A stretch of DNA of 64,000 bases from Bryobacteraceae bacterium (GCA_026002875.1 BPGE01000001.1:4464001-4528000), one strand, 5' to 3'. Counted from the stretch's first letter, positions 28,739 to 38,774 are shown. The notes: generated by a model from the letters alone, not told the origin. A program made the numbers and translations.

Positions 28739-29413
28739 GTGGACATGTCCGGACGCGCGACGGCGGAGCGGGAAGCCGCATTGTGGTACGTGGTGGCGGA
28801 GGGCGCTGGGGCGCTGCCGCCGTGGCCGAAGGAGAGGGACCGGTTCATCTTTCTGGCGCTGCTGCGGCGGCGGCTGCGGGAACGGGGCGCGGCGTGCGAG
28901 GGCTACTGCCTGACGGGCCGGGAAGCGCGGCTGCTGATCAGGGCGGACGGGGAAAGCCTGCGCGCGGCGGCGGGGGCGGCGGCGCGGGACTTCGCGCGGT
29001 ACTGGCATGAATGGCATGCGCCGCGGCGGAAGGTGTTCCGGCCGTTGCGGGCGGCAGCCGTGCCGGGCGAGCTGCGCTGGGACGCGCTGGCGCACGTGGA
29101 GACGGCGCCGGTGCGGGCGGGGCTTTGCGCGAGGGCGGAGAGCTACCGCTGGTCGAGCGCGGCGGCGCACGCGTGCTGGGGGCCGGCCTATCTGCCGCTG
29201 GAGATGGAGCGGTGGCGGGCGGAATGGACGTGCGCCGGGTGGCGGGAGCGGCTGGAGGCGTGGGACAGGGATCTGAGGCGGGTGAAAGCGGTGGTGCGGC
29301 TGCTGGAGGGGGCGCGTCCGCTCAGGGCTCTCGGCGCGCCGGCTGAGGAGGCGGCGCCGCCGCTGCTGGCGATGGCGGCAGGATCTGCACGAGCGGCTGC
29401 GGCGCGGGCCTGA
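28739..29413 (+). CDS. RAYT-like (REP-associated tyrosine transposase) relative lacking the HUH motif
   Basis: A 224-residue protein whose order of blocks matches Y1/RAYT transposases: ALWYVVAEGA near the N-terminus, a helix rich in Arg/Leu, ACEGYCL (about 52-58), RYWHEWH, then HVETAPVRAGLCARAESYRWSSAAAH (only PVRAGL and YRWSS are quoted as diagnostic), matching the family's NPVRAGLV...YPWSS tail. Where active RAYTs have the metal-binding MPNHVHLL, this protein has TGREARLL (residues 59-66), so both histidines are gone and no nicking activity is expected. It is still a full open frame. Start is GTG 28739, or ATG 28745. Its end overlaps the convergent radical SAM gene by 92 bases. Confidence 0.72.
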   Translation: MDMSGRATAEREAALWYVVAEGAGALPPWPKERDRFIFLALLRRRLRERGAACEGYCLTGREARLLIRADGESLRAAAGAAARDFARYWHEWHAPRRKVFRPLRAAAVPGELRWDALAHVETAPVRAGLCARAESYRWSSAAAHACWGPAYLPLEMERWRAEWTCAGWRERLEAWDRDLRRVKAVVRLLEGARPLRALGAPAEEAAPPLLAMAAGSARAAAARA

Positions 29414-30419
29414 CGGGCGTGTCGAGGAGGCGTCCGCCGAAGAGGCGGCGGCTCCAGCGCTCGACCCGGGGGAGGAGGGCGCGGACCACACGGCCGTGGA
29501 GCAGGAGGCTGCCAGCCGCGAGCACCGGGTGCGGAATGGCCGTGCAGCAGCGGGCGCAGATGCCGATCTCGCCGGCGCGGCGCTGCGCATGGAGGCGCCG
29601 CATGCGCCGCATGGGTTCGCCGTTGAAGATTTCGGGGAGGCTCTGGCGGGCGAGGTTGCCGACGGGCTCGCCGTCGAGCATGTAGCTCTGGCAGCAGGGG
29701 TAGACGTCGCCGTTGTGCTTGACGTAAAGGGCTCCGCGCCAGAGGTAGTGGCAGCGGCGGCCGCTGGAGCGGGCGGCGGCGGGGCCGGCGAGGACGTTGG
29801 TTTCGTCGTCCTTGACGCGGATGAGGTCCACGCCGGGCACGCTCTGCCAGAAGCGGCGGAAGGCCTCTTCCTCATGGCGGTTGCCGTCCATGCGGACCAT
29901 CTGGACGGTGATCTGGAGCGGCGAGCGGCGCTCGTGCTTCATGCGGCAGAAGCGGACGAAGTTGTCGCGGACGCGCTCGAACTTGGCGCCTTTGCGGTAG
30001 AACTCGAACGTCTCTTTGCTGTAGCCGTCGAAGCTGAGGGTGATGTGGCTGAGCGGCGAGTCGAGCAGGCGGGCGGCGGCTTTTTCGTCGAGGAGAGTGC
30101 CGTTGGTGGAAATGAGCGCGGAGATGCCGTGCTCGGCGCAATGGTGGATGCGGTCGAAGATGCGGCGGTCGAGGAGGGGCTCGCCGAGGCCGATGAGCAT
30201 CATGTGCTCTGCCGTGCCGGCGCTTTCCGAGACGAGCTTGCGGAAGACGGCCTCGTCCATGTCCTCCTTGGGCTGGGGGTGGGTCTCGCGCGGGCACATG
30301 GGGCAGTAGATGTTGCATTTGGCCGTCGTTTCGACGATGTACTCGACGGGCAGGGCGCGGACGTCGTCGCGGCCGAGCAGATAGGCCCACAGGAGTTTCC
30401 ACCGGTTCCAGGCGCTCAT
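29322..30419 (-). CDS. Radical SAM protein with SPASM-like C-terminal cluster domain
   Basis: A 365-residue protein. The radical SAM cluster motif CNIYCPMC is near residue 35, followed by GLGEPLLD and ISTNGTLLDEK barrel motifs. A C-terminal cysteine set (CHYLWRG, YPCCQSYM, ICARCC, about 225-310) matches a SPASM/twitch domain binding a further Fe-S cluster. Such proteins modify peptides or sugars, or mature enzymes; no precursor peptide is visible nearby. The last 50 residues are Pro/Ala-rich and probably disordered, and overlap the RAYT-like gene on the other strand. The start ATG at 30419 has a 20-base gap from a TACAAT box. Confidence 0.88.
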   Translation of the reverse strand: MSAWNRWKLLWAYLLGRDDVRALPVEYIVETTAKCNIYCPMCPRETHPQPKEDMDEAVFRKLVSESAGTAEHMMLIGLGEPLLDRRIFDRIHHCAEHGISALISTNGTLLDEKAAARLLDSPLSHITLSFDGYSKETFEFYRKGAKFERVRDNFVRFCRMKHERRSPLQITVQMVRMDGNRHEEEAFRRFWQSVPGVDLIRVKDDETNVLAGPAAARSSGRRCHYLWRGALYVKHNGDVYPCCQSYMLDGEPVGNLARQSLPEIFNGEPMRRMRRLHAQRRAGEIGICARCCTAIPHPVLAAGSLLLHGRVVRALLPRVERWSRRLFGGRLLDTPVRPAPQPLVQILPPSPAAAAPPPQPARREP

Positions 30420-30475
30420 GGAGGGGCGGGTGTACCTTTATTGTAGCGGCGGCGAAGCCCGATTCATCCGAAAGC

Positions 30476-31906
30476 ATGGTGAAAGAGAGGATCCGGCAAC
30501 TGAACAGCGCTCCGGTGCGGCCGGACGGAGAGTACGTGATGTACTGGGCCGGGGCCAACCGCCGGGTGGAGTCGAACCACGGGCTGCTGCGGGCGGCGGA
30601 GATCGCCAACGAGCTGGGGCTGCCGGTGCTGTACTACGAGGGCGTGACGTGCGCCCATCCGCACGCCAACGACCGGCTGCACACGTTCCTGCTGGAGGGC
30701 GTGCCGGACACGGCGCGGCGGCTGAAGCGGCTGGGGATCGGCTACTGCTTCACGCTGCGGAGGCGGATGGCGGACCCGGACGGCGTGTTTTTCCGGGTGG
30801 CCGCAAAGGCAGCCTGCGTGGTGGCGGACGATTACCCGACCTACTGGCCGGCGCATGTGAACGCGACCGTGCCGGCGAAGCTGAATGTGCGGTACGAGGC
30901 GGTGGACTCTTCCTGCATCGTGCCGATGAACGTGCTGGACAAGCGCGAATACGCGGCGTACACGATCCGTCCGAAGATCCACCGGCTGCTGGAGAAGTAT
31001 CTCGCGCCCTGCCCGGAGCCGCGGGTGAAGAGGAGATGGGAGGGACCGCCGCCGGAGTTTCACTTCGAGTTCAGGGAAGAGCAGATTCCGGCGATCGTGG
31101 CTTCGTGCGAGATCGATCATTCGGTGCCGCCGTCGATCTGTTTCCGGGGTTCGCGGGCGGAGGCGGAAGCGCGGCTTGCGCAGTTTCTCGAAAAGAATCT
31201 GCACCGGTATGCGAAGGAGCGGAACCAGCCGGCGGCGCACGCCACGTCGAGGATGAGCCCGTATCTGCATTTCGGGCGGATTTCAGCGCTGGAGATCGCG
31301 CTGGCGGTGCGTGAGTACGCCCGCGAGCACCGGCTGATCGCCGAAGAGTATCTGGAAGAGCTGATCGTGAGGCGGGAGCTGGCGTTCAACTTCGCGCGGC
31401 ACTCGAAGAACCCGGAGTCGCTGTCGAACCTGCCGGACTGGGCGCGGGCGACGCTGGTGGCGCATGCGAGAGACCCGCGGACGCCATGCTACACGCGGGC
31501 GCAGTTCGAGCAGGCGCAGACGCACGACGCGCTGTGGAACGCCTGCCAGAAGGAGATGCTGCTGCGGGGGGTGATCCACGGCTACTACCGGATGTACTGG
31601 GGCAAGAAGATCATCGAGTGGTCGCCGACGTGCCAGGACGCGCTGGAGACGATGATCCGCATTCACGACCGCTGGGCGCTGGACGGGCGGGATCCGAACA
31701 CGTACACGAACATCCTGTGGTGCTTCGGACTGCACGACCGGCCGTGGCAGGAGCGGGCGGTGTTCGGGATGGTGCGGTACATGTCGCTGGACGGGATGAA
31801 GCGGAAGACGAACGTGGACGCGTATTTGCGGGAGATCGCGTGGCTGGAGCAGACTGGAAGTGATCCCTTTGTTTCGTTGACAGGACAACCATGCGCATCA
31901 CGATGA
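30476..31906 (+). CDS. Class II CPD photolyase
   Basis: A 476-residue flavoprotein that repairs cyclobutane pyrimidine dimers with blue light. The N-terminal antenna domain begins YVMYWAGANRRVESNHGL, a class II signature differing from class I PhrB. The FAD domain carries SRMSPYLHFGRIS (about 258-270), EELIVRRELAFNF, and WNACQKEMLLRGVIHGYYRMYWGKKI, which is the class II core, then DGRDPNTYTNILWCFG. It is complete. Start ATG 30476. It heads an operon: the next gene overlaps its end by 16 bases. Confidence 0.93.
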   Translation: MVKERIRQLNSAPVRPDGEYVMYWAGANRRVESNHGLLRAAEIANELGLPVLYYEGVTCAHPHANDRLHTFLLEGVPDTARRLKRLGIGYCFTLRRRMADPDGVFFRVAAKAACVVADDYPTYWPAHVNATVPAKLNVRYEAVDSSCIVPMNVLDKREYAAYTIRPKIHRLLEKYLAPCPEPRVKRRWEGPPPEFHFEFREEQIPAIVASCEIDHSVPPSICFRGSRAEAEARLAQFLEKNLHRYAKERNQPAAHATSRMSPYLHFGRISALEIALAVREYAREHRLIAEEYLEELIVRRELAFNFARHSKNPESLSNLPDWARATLVAHARDPRTPCYTRAQFEQAQTHDALWNACQKEMLLRGVIHGYYRMYWGKKIIEWSPTCQDALETMIRIHDRWALDGRDPNTYTNILWCFGLHDRPWQERAVFGMVRYMSLDGMKRKTNVDAYLREIAWLEQTGSDPFVSLTGQPCASR

Positions 31907-32772
31907 CCGGTGCAACGGGTTTCATCGGCTCGCGGGTGCGGGCGAGGCTGGAAGCCGCGGGCCGCGAGGTGCGGGCGGTGAGCCGGCGGGAGCGGGCGGG
32001 ATTCCATGCGTGGGCGGGGCCGGAGGCGCCGTTCCCGGAGGGCGCTCTCGAGGGGAGCGACGCCGTGATCCACCTGGCCGGGGAGACGGTGGCGCAGCGG
32101 TGGACGGAGGCGGTGAAGCGGCGGATCCGGGAGAGCCGGGTGGAGGGGACGAAGAGGCTGGTGGAGGCGCTGGAAAAAGCCGGGAAGAGGCCCGGGGTGC
32201 TGATCTGCGCCTCGGCCACCGGCTACTACGGGAACCGCGGCGAGGAGGTGCTCGACGAGACGTCGGGTCCCGGGGAAGGTTTTCTGGCCGAGACGTGCGT
32301 GGAATGGGAGCGCGCGGCGGCGCGGGCGGCGGAGCTGGGGCTGCGGGTGGTGCATCTGCGGTTCGGGATGGTGCTGGGGCGGGAGGGGGGCGCGCTGGCG
32401 AAGATGCTGCCGGCATTCCGGCTGTGCCTCGGGGGCAAGCTGGGAACGGGGCAGCAGTGGATGCCGTGGATCCATATCGAGGACGCCGTGGAGATGATGG
32501 TGTGGGCGCTGCAGGAGCCGGGATTGAGCGGCGCCTGCAACGCGGTGGCGCCGGCTCCGGTGAGGAATGCGGACTTCACGCGGGCGCTGGAGGGGATCCT
32601 CGGAAGACCGGCGATGTGGACCGTGCCGGAGTGGGCGCTGCGGGCGGCGCTGGGAGAGGGAGCGGAGATCGCCCTGGCGAGCCAGCGGGTGATGCCGCGG
32701 GTGGCGGCGAATGCGGGTTTCCGGTTCCGGCACCCGCATGTGGCGGACGCGCTGAGGTCTTTGTTATCCTGA
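31891..32772 (+). CDS. TIGR01777-family NAD(P)-binding epimerase (YfcH-like)
   Basis: A 293-residue extended SDR protein. The nucleotide-binding motif TGATGFIGSRV is at the N-terminus, then the family hallmarks VIHLAGE, SATGYYG with catalytic Tyr, and a C-terminal DUF1731 segment (VPEWALRAALGEGAEIALASQRV) near 250-275. The substrate is unknown. This family is often found beside photolyases or cryptochrome-like genes, so its overlap with the photolyase is likely meaningful. ATG at 31891 lies inside the photolyase reading frame. Confidence 0.9.
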   Translation: MRITMTGATGFIGSRVRARLEAAGREVRAVSRRERAGFHAWAGPEAPFPEGALEGSDAVIHLAGETVAQRWTEAVKRRIRESRVEGTKRLVEALEKAGKRPGVLICASATGYYGNRGEEVLDETSGPGEGFLAETCVEWERAAARAAELGLRVVHLRFGMVLGREGGALAKMLPAFRLCLGGKLGTGQQWMPWIHIEDAVEMMVWALQEPGLSGACNAVAPAPVRNADFTRALEGILGRPAMWTVPEWALRAALGEGAEIALASQRVMPRVAANAGFRFRHPHVADALRSLLS

Positions 32773-32779
32773 GAATGTT

Positions 32780-32986
32780 ATGGGCATCCCGAATGTGCGT
32801 CGTTTCCGGATCACGTCGCCCGAGGGGAAAGTGGCCACGCTGATGGCTGTCGTCCCCAAGGGCACGGATATCGACGCCTACCTGGCTGAGGCGTCGAAGA
32901 GGTTTGACTGGAAGGCGTGGGAAGAAATGCAGCAGAAGCAGTTCAAGGTCCGCGTCGGCCAGCAGAAGCAGAAGAAGGCGAAGTAA
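32780..32986 (+). CDS. Small conserved-looking protein of unknown function (68 aa)
   Basis: A short basic protein beginning MGIPNVRRFRI, with a predicted strand-strand-helix layout (ATLMAVVPKGTDIDAYLAEASKRFDWKAW) and a Lys/Gln-rich tail. It starts 7 bases after the epimerase stop and is followed by a clear terminator, so it is the last gene of the photolyase operon. I do not recognise the family. Confidence 0.65.
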   Translation: MGIPNVRRFRITSPEGKVATLMAVVPKGTDIDAYLAEASKRFDWKAWEEMQQKQFKVRVGQQKQKKAK

Positions 32987-33011
32987 CGCCAGACCAGAGA
33001 TTTCCGGCAGA

Positions 33012-33039
33012 GGCAGGCAGCTCCGGCTGCCTGCCTTTT
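33012..33039 (+). terminator. Rho-independent terminator of the photolyase operon
   Basis: GGCAGGCAGC and GCTGCCTGCC form a perfect ten-pair stem with a TCCG loop, followed by TTTTGCATTTT. It is placed 25 bases after the last stop codon. Confidence 0.92.
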
Positions 33040-33045
33040 GCATTT

Positions 33046-34329
33046 TCAAAGCCGGCTGCGGAGGATGCGGAGGGCGCGGAGGGCTTCGCGGGCGACCTCG
33101 GCGTCCTGATCGCGGGAGAGCTTCTCGAGGAAGGGGATGGAGTCCTCGCCGCCGCTGGTGGCGAGAGCCTGGGCGATGCCGGTTTTTTCGTCGCGGGTGG
33201 CGGTGTCTCCGGCGAGGACGTAAAGGGAGTTGCGCACGGCGCGGTCGAGAGCGAGTTCGCTGAGGTAGGGAAGGGCGATGCCGCGCCAGGCGCGCTGATT
33301 GAGGTTGTTGACCAGGTAGGAGAGGGGGCTGAAGCTGCCGGTTTCGCGGTTGCCGAGGCGGACTTTGGCGAAGGCGAGGGCGAGGCGGGCGAGGATTCTG
33401 CGCTCGGCGCTCCAGGCCTTGTCGATGGCGGCGGCGTCCTGGGGGTTGGCGAGGCGGCCCAGTCCCTCGGCGGCGGCGGCGCGGATGCTGTCATCGGGGT
33501 CGGAGAGGAGAGACAGGAACTGGTTGCGGGACTCGGGGGGAGCGATCTGGGCGAGGGCGAGGACGGCGGCGCGGCGGACCTGTTTGTTGCGTGGGGAGTC
33601 CAGAACGCGGAGCAGCTGAGGGACGGATTCTTTCGAGCCCAGCAGACCGGCGGTCTCGATGGCCGCGAGCTGGACCTTCTCGTCGAGGTCGCGGACGAGG
33701 AAGGCGACGCGATCGGCGACGCTGCGGTCGCGGATCTTCTGGATCGAGATGAGGGCCTCGTAGATCAGGCGGCTTTCTTTGGAGCGGAGGGCCTCGACGA
33801 GCACGGGCAGGGCGCTGCGCGCGCGGAGGATGCCGAGGGCGCGCAGGGCGTTGGCGCGGGCGTCCTGGGAGGCGCCGCTTTCGGCGACGCGGGAGATCGC
33901 CTCGATGATTTCGCGGCGGACCGGGGTGTCCGGTTCGACGACTTCGTCGCCGGGGCTGTCGGTCCAGCGGCCGGTGATGAGGTTGCCGGCGCGGCGGAGG
34001 GTGGCGGAGAAGCCGCGGGCGACGTAACCGGGCAGGTAGAAGTTGACGATGCCGTCGATGGCGCGGATCTGGACCTCAGGGTCGGAGTCGCGGCAGGCCT
34101 CGACGAGCGGATCGAGGCTGCGGACCGTGCCGATCTGGACGAGGGCGCGGACGGCCTCGCGGCGGACTTCGGGATCGGTGTCGCGAAGGTAAGGGGCGAT
34201 GCGGTCGATGGCGGCGGAGCCCTGACGGCCGAGTTCGCGCAGCTGGCGGACTTTCTGTTTCGAGTCTTCCTGCGCGGGGAGAGCGCCGGCGGCGAGCAAC
34301 GCCAGCAGCAGCGCCAGGCAACGGGCCAT
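33046..34329 (-). CDS. Exported HEAT-repeat protein
   Basis: A 427-residue protein with a signal peptide (MARCLALLLALLAAGALPAQ) and at least eight helical HEAT-like repeats. Examples are DTDPEVRREAVRALVQIG, DSDPEVQIRAIDGIVNF, DLDEKVQLAAIETAGLLG and DPDDSIRAAAAEGLGRL. It is probably a periplasmic protein-interaction scaffold; nothing indicates catalysis. The frame is also open to a TTG at 34350, overlapping the mqnD stop, which would allow coupling. The ATG at 34329 gives the cleaner signal peptide. It is the last gene of a leftward operon. Confidence 0.85.
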   Translation of the reverse strand: MARCLALLLALLAAGALPAQEDSKQKVRQLRELGRQGSAAIDRIAPYLRDTDPEVRREAVRALVQIGTVRSLDPLVEACRDSDPEVQIRAIDGIVNFYLPGYVARGFSATLRRAGNLITGRWTDSPGDEVVEPDTPVRREIIEAISRVAESGASQDARANALRALGILRARSALPVLVEALRSKESRLIYEALISIQKIRDRSVADRVAFLVRDLDEKVQLAAIETAGLLGSKESVPQLLRVLDSPRNKQVRRAAVLALAQIAPPESRNQFLSLLSDPDDSIRAAAAEGLGRLANPQDAAAIDKAWSAERRILARLALAFAKVRLGNRETGSFSPLSYLVNNLNQRAWRGIALPYLSELALDRAVRNSLYVLAGDTATRDEKTGIAQALATSGGEDSIPFLEKLSRDQDAEVAREALRALRILRSRL

Positions 34330-34339
34330 GGGGATCCGC

Positions 34340-35185
34340 CTAACGGACAAACTCCACTTCCACTCGCTTCGGGATCAATCCTGCTTCGTAGCCCAGGTCG
34401 AGCAGCTTCTGCGCGGCCTGAGGCAGGACTTCGCCGGCATCGACGGTGAAATGGTTCACATACATTCCGACGAATTTTTCAGCCAGCACGGGTTCCATGT
34501 CGCGTGCGAACTGCAGGGCGTAATTGAGGGCCTCTTCGTGGTTTTCGAGGGCGTAGAGGATGCTTTCGCGCATCATGCGGCAGCACTCGCTGCGGATTTC
34601 TTCAGGCAGCGAGCGGAGCAGCGCGTTGGCTCCCAGCGGGAGAGGGAGATTGTAGGCGGACTTGAACCATCGCCCGAGGTCGACGACCTGGTGGAAGCCG
34701 CCCTTGGCGTACGTCAGCTGCACTTCATGGATGACGAGTCCTGCATCGACCGTCCGGTCCCGGAGCGCGTCGGGGATACGGTCGAACGGAACAATGACGG
34801 GCTCGAAGTCCGGCTCCATGATTTTCAGAGCCAGATAGGCGGTGGTGAGCTTGCCGGGAACGGCGATGCGCTTGCCTTTCAGCTCCTGGACTTCGAGCGG
34901 GGCATTGGCGACCACCATCGGACCGTAACCGTCGCCCACGCTGGAACCGCTGGCCAGCAGGACGTACTTGTCGGCGACGTAGGGGTAGGCGTGATAGGAA
35001 ATCGCGGTCAGTTCGTATTCGCCCGCCATGGCTTTCTGGTTCAGCGTCTCGATGTCGCTGAGAACATGGCGGAAAGAGACAAGCCGGCTGCGCAATTTCT
35101 TCGTCGCCAGCGCATAGAACATGAACGCATCGTCGCTATCAGGACTGTGGGCGCAGACAATTTCCATGGGTGACGATGGCTGCAT
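34340..35185 (-). CDS. mqnD: 1,4-dihydroxy-6-naphthoate synthase (futalosine menaquinone pathway)
   Basis: A 281-residue periplasmic-binding-protein-fold enzyme. It converts cyclic dehypoxanthinyl futalosine to 1,4-dihydroxy-6-naphthoate, a late step of the futalosine route to menaquinone. Matching features are the N-terminal AHSPDSDDAFMFYAL, ELTAISYHAYPYV, GDGYGPMVV, AVPGKLTTAYLAL, DAGLVIHEVQLTY and LGANALLR. The length is typical. The start at 35185 or the in-frame ATG at 35167 are both possible. No other mqn gene is in the window. It lies 47 bases after the hybrid-kinase gene in the same direction. Confidence 0.92.
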   Translation of the reverse strand: MQPSSPMEIVCAHSPDSDDAFMFYALATKKLRSRLVSFRHVLSDIETLNQKAMAGEYELTAISYHAYPYVADKYVLLASGSSVGDGYGPMVVANAPLEVQELKGKRIAVPGKLTTAYLALKIMEPDFEPVIVPFDRIPDALRDRTVDAGLVIHEVQLTYAKGGFHQVVDLGRWFKSAYNLPLPLGANALLRSLPEEIRSECCRMMRESILYALENHEEALNYALQFARDMEPVLAEKFVGMYVNHFTVDAGEVLPQAAQKLLDLGYEAGLIPKRVEVEFVR

Positions 35186-35232
35186 ACAGAGAGGAAGTAA
35201 TACTATAGCAAACCAGGGTTGAAGGCCGTCTT

Positions 35233-38130
35233 TCAGCCGTTTTCGGCGAGCCGGCGGAGTTCCGGCAGGGCTTCGGAGAGATGAGCCCGCAGGGCTTCCA
35301 GCCGCGGGGCGGCGGCGATCAGGTCGGCGCGGCGGGCTTCAAGTTCCAGCTGCCAGGCGGCTTCGCGGGCCGCATCGGCGCAGAACTGGGCCAGCAGTCC
35401 TTTCAGCTGATGGGCGGCGTTCTGGACGGCAGCGGCATCGCCGGCGGCGAGCGCGGACTCGGCCTCCCGCAGGAGGCGCGGCCCTTCCTCGCAGAACAGG
35501 CCGGCGAGCTCGGCCAGAAGGGCCCGGTCGCCGCCGAGCCTTTCCAGAGCTCCCTCCACGTTGATGTGCTTCACGGCAAACTCCTGCATTTCCTTTCCGG
35601 GTTGCGGATGGCCGCTCCCGGGAGCGTTCCCGCCTGGGGATGCGGCCGCTTCAGGCAGATGCCTGGCGATGGCGTCCAGCAGATCCGCCATGCGGACGGG
35701 CTTGGTGAGATAGCCGTCCATGCCCGCGGCAATGCACGCCGCGGCGTCTTCCTCGAGAGCGCGGGCGGTCATGGCAAGGATGGGAATGCGCCGGCCTGGC
35801 GGCTCCTGGGCGCGGATGGCTCGGGCGGCCTGCCAGCCGTCGAGGCCGGGCATCTGGACATCCATGAGCACAAGATCGTAGCCGCCAGCGAGCGCTTCCT
35901 CCACTGCCGATCCGCCATCGGAGACGAGCGTGACAGAGATTCCGTGCTTTTCCAGAAGCCCGCGGATCACATGCTGGTTGACAGGATTGTCCTCGGCGAC
36001 GAGGATCCGTCCCTTGCGGGACGGCGGGCCATCCGCGCGTGCCCAGGACGGGGATTCCCCAGCATCAGGCTGCAGAGCCGCTTCCACGAGCGGGATGGAG
36101 AATGCGAACTGCGAGCCCTCCCCGGGCTGGCTGGTGACGTACAGCCTTCCGCCCATCAGGTCGACCAGGCTGGCGGAGATGGTGAGGCCGAGACCCGTGC
36201 CGCCATCGGGATCCCTGTGCAGGCGGACGAACGGCTCGAAGATGCCGGCCCAGTGCTCGGGCGGGATTCCGCAGCCGGTGTCGCGGACGACAAAGCGAAG
36301 GCGGGGAGAGGAAGGCGGGCCGATCCGGCTGACTTCCAGCTCGACGGCGCCTTCGCGCGTGTACTTAAGCGAGTTGCCGACCAGGTTGCCGATGACCTGG
36401 CGGAGGCGCGCGCCGTCGGCGAGAATTGAATCCGGGACGTCCCCGTCGACGCGCCACCGCACATGCAGCCCCCGGGCGGCGCCACGGTGCACCATGAGCC
36501 GCATGACGCCGTTCAGCGTTTCGCGCAGCCGGATCGGGACGGGCGTGCAGCTCAGACGTCCTGACTCCGCCTTGGCGACGTCGAGCAGATCATCCACGAG
36601 ACCGAGCAGGGACTCTGCGGACTCGCGGGCCATCTCCAGGTTCTGGCGCTGGGACTCGCTGAGGGGCGACGCGAGAGTCAGCTCCAGCAGCCCGAGGATG
36701 GCATTCATCGGCGTGCGCAATTCGTGGCTGACATGGGCGAGAAACTCGGTCTTGGCGGCGCTGGCGGATTCGGCTCTGGCCGCCAGTTCGCGCGCCCAAA
36801 GGGCGGTGGACTCCAGAAATTCGTTGGCGGCGCGGAGCTCCTGCTCGCTCCGCACGCGAGCGGTGATGTCGCGCGCCGAGATCAGCAGCAACGGCCCGTT
36901 TCCGGCCCTTGGGACGAAAGCGCTTGAGATTTCGAGCCACAGTTGGCGGCCGTCTCTGAGCCGGACCTCGCGTGTGGTCAGCGGATCGAAGGCGCGCCGG
37001 CTGAACAGATCGCGGAAGCGTTCGAGTTCGGCGTCCTCATAGCCAGGCCACTCGGCCATGACCTGGTTGAACCAGGCGCCGGCGATTTCCTGTTCGGCTG
37101 CGCCGGTGAGGCGGCAGAAGGCGGGGTTGGCGGCGACGATCCTGCCCTGGCCGTCGAGGAAAGCCATGCCATCGAGGCTGTTCTGCCAGATGGCCTTCAG
37201 CTCCACGGCCAGCTCCCTGCGCCGGGCCTCGGCCATCCTCTCCGCCGTCCGGTCGATACCCGTAAGGACAACCCACTCGGGATCGCCCCGCTCGTCGCGG
37301 ACGAGGCCGCCCGAGATGTCGAGCATCAGACGCTGGCCCTCGCGGCCGAGGATCTCGACGGGCTCGTTTTCGACCGTCTCTCCGGCGAGGATCCGAGAGA
37401 AGGCGCCGCGCAGGGCGGGCCGGGATTCCGGGGCGCCCAGCGTTTCGGCGAGCGGCTTGCCGCGGCACTCGGACTCGTGGAAGCCGGTGGCGCGCTCGCA
37501 CTCCCGGTTCCAGCGCACAAGGCGGCCGGCGGCGTCGAGAACCAGAATGAGCGCGCGGCTGGAATCGAGCACCGCCTGGGCGAAGTCGCGCTGGCGGGCG
37601 AGTTCCACCTGGGCCCGGTGCAATTCGCTGACGTCCTGCACGATGACGAGGATGGAGCCGCCGAAAGGCGCGCCGGCGAGGAGGACTTTGGTGAGGAGCC
37701 AGCGTCCTTCGCCGGAGCCCGGGAGCCACTCGGCCTGGTTGCACTCGGTCTCCAGCAGGACCTCCTCGCCGCGGAACAGCCTCTCTTCGGACTCGCGGAC
37801 CAGGGCGGCGATTTCGGGGGCGAGAAGGTCGGCGTCACGCCGCCCGGCGATGGCCATGCCGCGGGCGCCGAACCATTCCTTCATGGCGCGGTTGGCGTAG
37901 ACGTAGCGGCCCGTGCGGTCTTTCACGCCCGCAAGGAGAGGCAGGGAGTCCAGCAGAGCGCACCAGTGCTGCCAACGCTCCCGCGCCTTTCTGGAAGGAC
38001 TGGAGCGGAGACGTTCGAAGAGCAGGGCCGCGGCCGCACCGCCGACCGCAGCCAGAACAACGCCAAGAGTTGCCGCCGTCAGTCGGAGTCCTCCTGCATG
38101 AACAGAATCTCCCGGTCCGGCCAACCTCAC
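35233..38130 (-). CDS. Hybrid sensor histidine kinase with three PAS, receiver and Hpt domains
   Basis: A 965-residue protein. One membrane segment (about 18-38) is followed by three PAS domains (roughly 50-150, 185-300, 310-430). Then come the HisKA box [15 protein letters not shown] near 485, an ATPase domain with DTGCGIP and GTGLGLTIS, a receiver (about 715-835) with Asp in [13 protein letters not shown], and an Hpt domain (about 870-960) with AHQLKGL. The whole phosphorelay is thus in one chain, but no output regulator is adjacent. The GTG start overlaps the DUF1080 stop (GTGA). A CTG at 38082 with a stronger GGAGGA upstream is an alternative. Confidence 0.92.
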   Translation of the reverse strand: MRLAGPGDSVHAGGLRLTAATLGVVLAAVGGAAAALLFERLRSSPSRKARERWQHWCALLDSLPLLAGVKDRTGRYVYANRAMKEWFGARGMAIAGRRDADLLAPEIAALVRESEERLFRGEEVLLETECNQAEWLPGSGEGRWLLTKVLLAGAPFGGSILVIVQDVSELHRAQVELARQRDFAQAVLDSSRALILVLDAAGRLVRWNRECERATGFHESECRGKPLAETLGAPESRPALRGAFSRILAGETVENEPVEILGREGQRLMLDISGGLVRDERGDPEWVVLTGIDRTAERMAEARRRELAVELKAIWQNSLDGMAFLDGQGRIVAANPAFCRLTGAAEQEIAGAWFNQVMAEWPGYEDAELERFRDLFSRRAFDPLTTREVRLRDGRQLWLEISSAFVPRAGNGPLLLISARDITARVRSEQELRAANEFLESTALWARELAARAESASAAKTEFLAHVSHELRTPMNAILGLLELTLASPLSESQRQNLEMARESAESLLGLVDDLLDVAKAESGRLSCTPVPIRLRETLNGVMRLMVHRGAARGLHVRWRVDGDVPDSILADGARLRQVIGNLVGNSLKYTREGAVELEVSRIGPPSSPRLRFVVRDTGCGIPPEHWAGIFEPFVRLHRDPDGGTGLGLTISASLVDLMGGRLYVTSQPGEGSQFAFSIPLVEAALQPDAGESPSWARADGPPSRKGRILVAEDNPVNQHVIRGLLEKHGISVTLVSDGGSAVEEALAGGYDLVLMDVQMPGLDGWQAARAIRAQEPPGRRIPILAMTARALEEDAAACIAAGMDGYLTKPVRMADLLDAIARHLPEAAASPGGNAPGSGHPQPGKEMQEFAVKHINVEGALERLGGDRALLAELAGLFCEEGPRLLREAESALAAGDAAAVQNAAHQLKGLLAQFCADAAREAAWQLELEARRADLIAAAPRLEALRAHLSEALPELRRLAENG

Positions 38131-38774
38131 AAGACACGGATGCGGATATCGCGGAACTCGACCCGGGTTCCATGACCGAGGAAACCGATGTGGCCGGAGC
38201 GGCGCTGGAGGCCCGGGTGCTTTTTCAGGATCTCCGGGTCCTTCACTGCGTCCAGATCCGCATCCGTAATGCGCCGGCCGTTCAGCGTCACCTGAATCCT
38301 GCGCCCCTCCGCCCGGATCTCCATCGCGTTCCAGGCTCCGTTGCGGAGCACGAACCCGCGCACGGCGGGGAAAACATCATAGACGGAGCCAGTGTATTGC
38401 GCGGGTCTGAGGTGCATCCTCTGATAGACAGGCGATTCATCGTCGAGAATCTGAATTTCCATGCCGGCATAGGCGGCGTCGCCCTCGAGCGGCGCGCGGA
38501 TGCCGATGCCGTTGTTGCCGCCCTCCCACAGGCGCCACTCGAGACGGAGAACAAAATCCGCGTATTCTGATTCGGTGAAAAGGTTGCCGCCGCCGTCCTC
38601 CGGGCAGACGATGGCGCCGTTTTCGACGATGTAGCCGCGGCCCCTGCCGTGAACCAGCACCCAGCCTTTGAGGGATCTTCCATCGAACAGGGGCTGGAAA
38701 CCCTCGTCGCGCGCCGGAGCGAGAACCGGGGCGGCGAGGGAAGCCAGCCAGGCGCGCCGGGTGGAAGTCATCAT
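38127..38774 (-). CDS. DUF1080 (3-keto-disaccharide hydrolase-type) exported protein
   Basis: A 215-residue protein with a Tat-like start ([16 protein letters not shown]) and the concanavalin-like DUF1080 fold: [88 protein letters not shown] and [18 protein letters not shown]. Members hydrolyse 3-keto-glycosides or bind sugars in the periplasm. Its ATG overlaps the AGE-gene stop (ATGA), and its stop overlaps the kinase start. Confidence 0.92.
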   Translation of the reverse strand: MMTSTRRAWLASLAAPVLAPARDEGFQPLFDGRSLKGWVLVHGRGRGYIVENGAIVCPEDGGGNLFTESEYADFVLRLEWRLWEGGNNGIGIRAPLEGDAAYAGMEIQILDDESPVYQRMHLRPAQYTGSVYDVFPAVRGFVLRNGAWNAMEIRAEGRRIQVTLNGRRITDADLDAVKDPEILKKHPGLQRRSGHIGFLGHGTRVEFRDIRIRVL

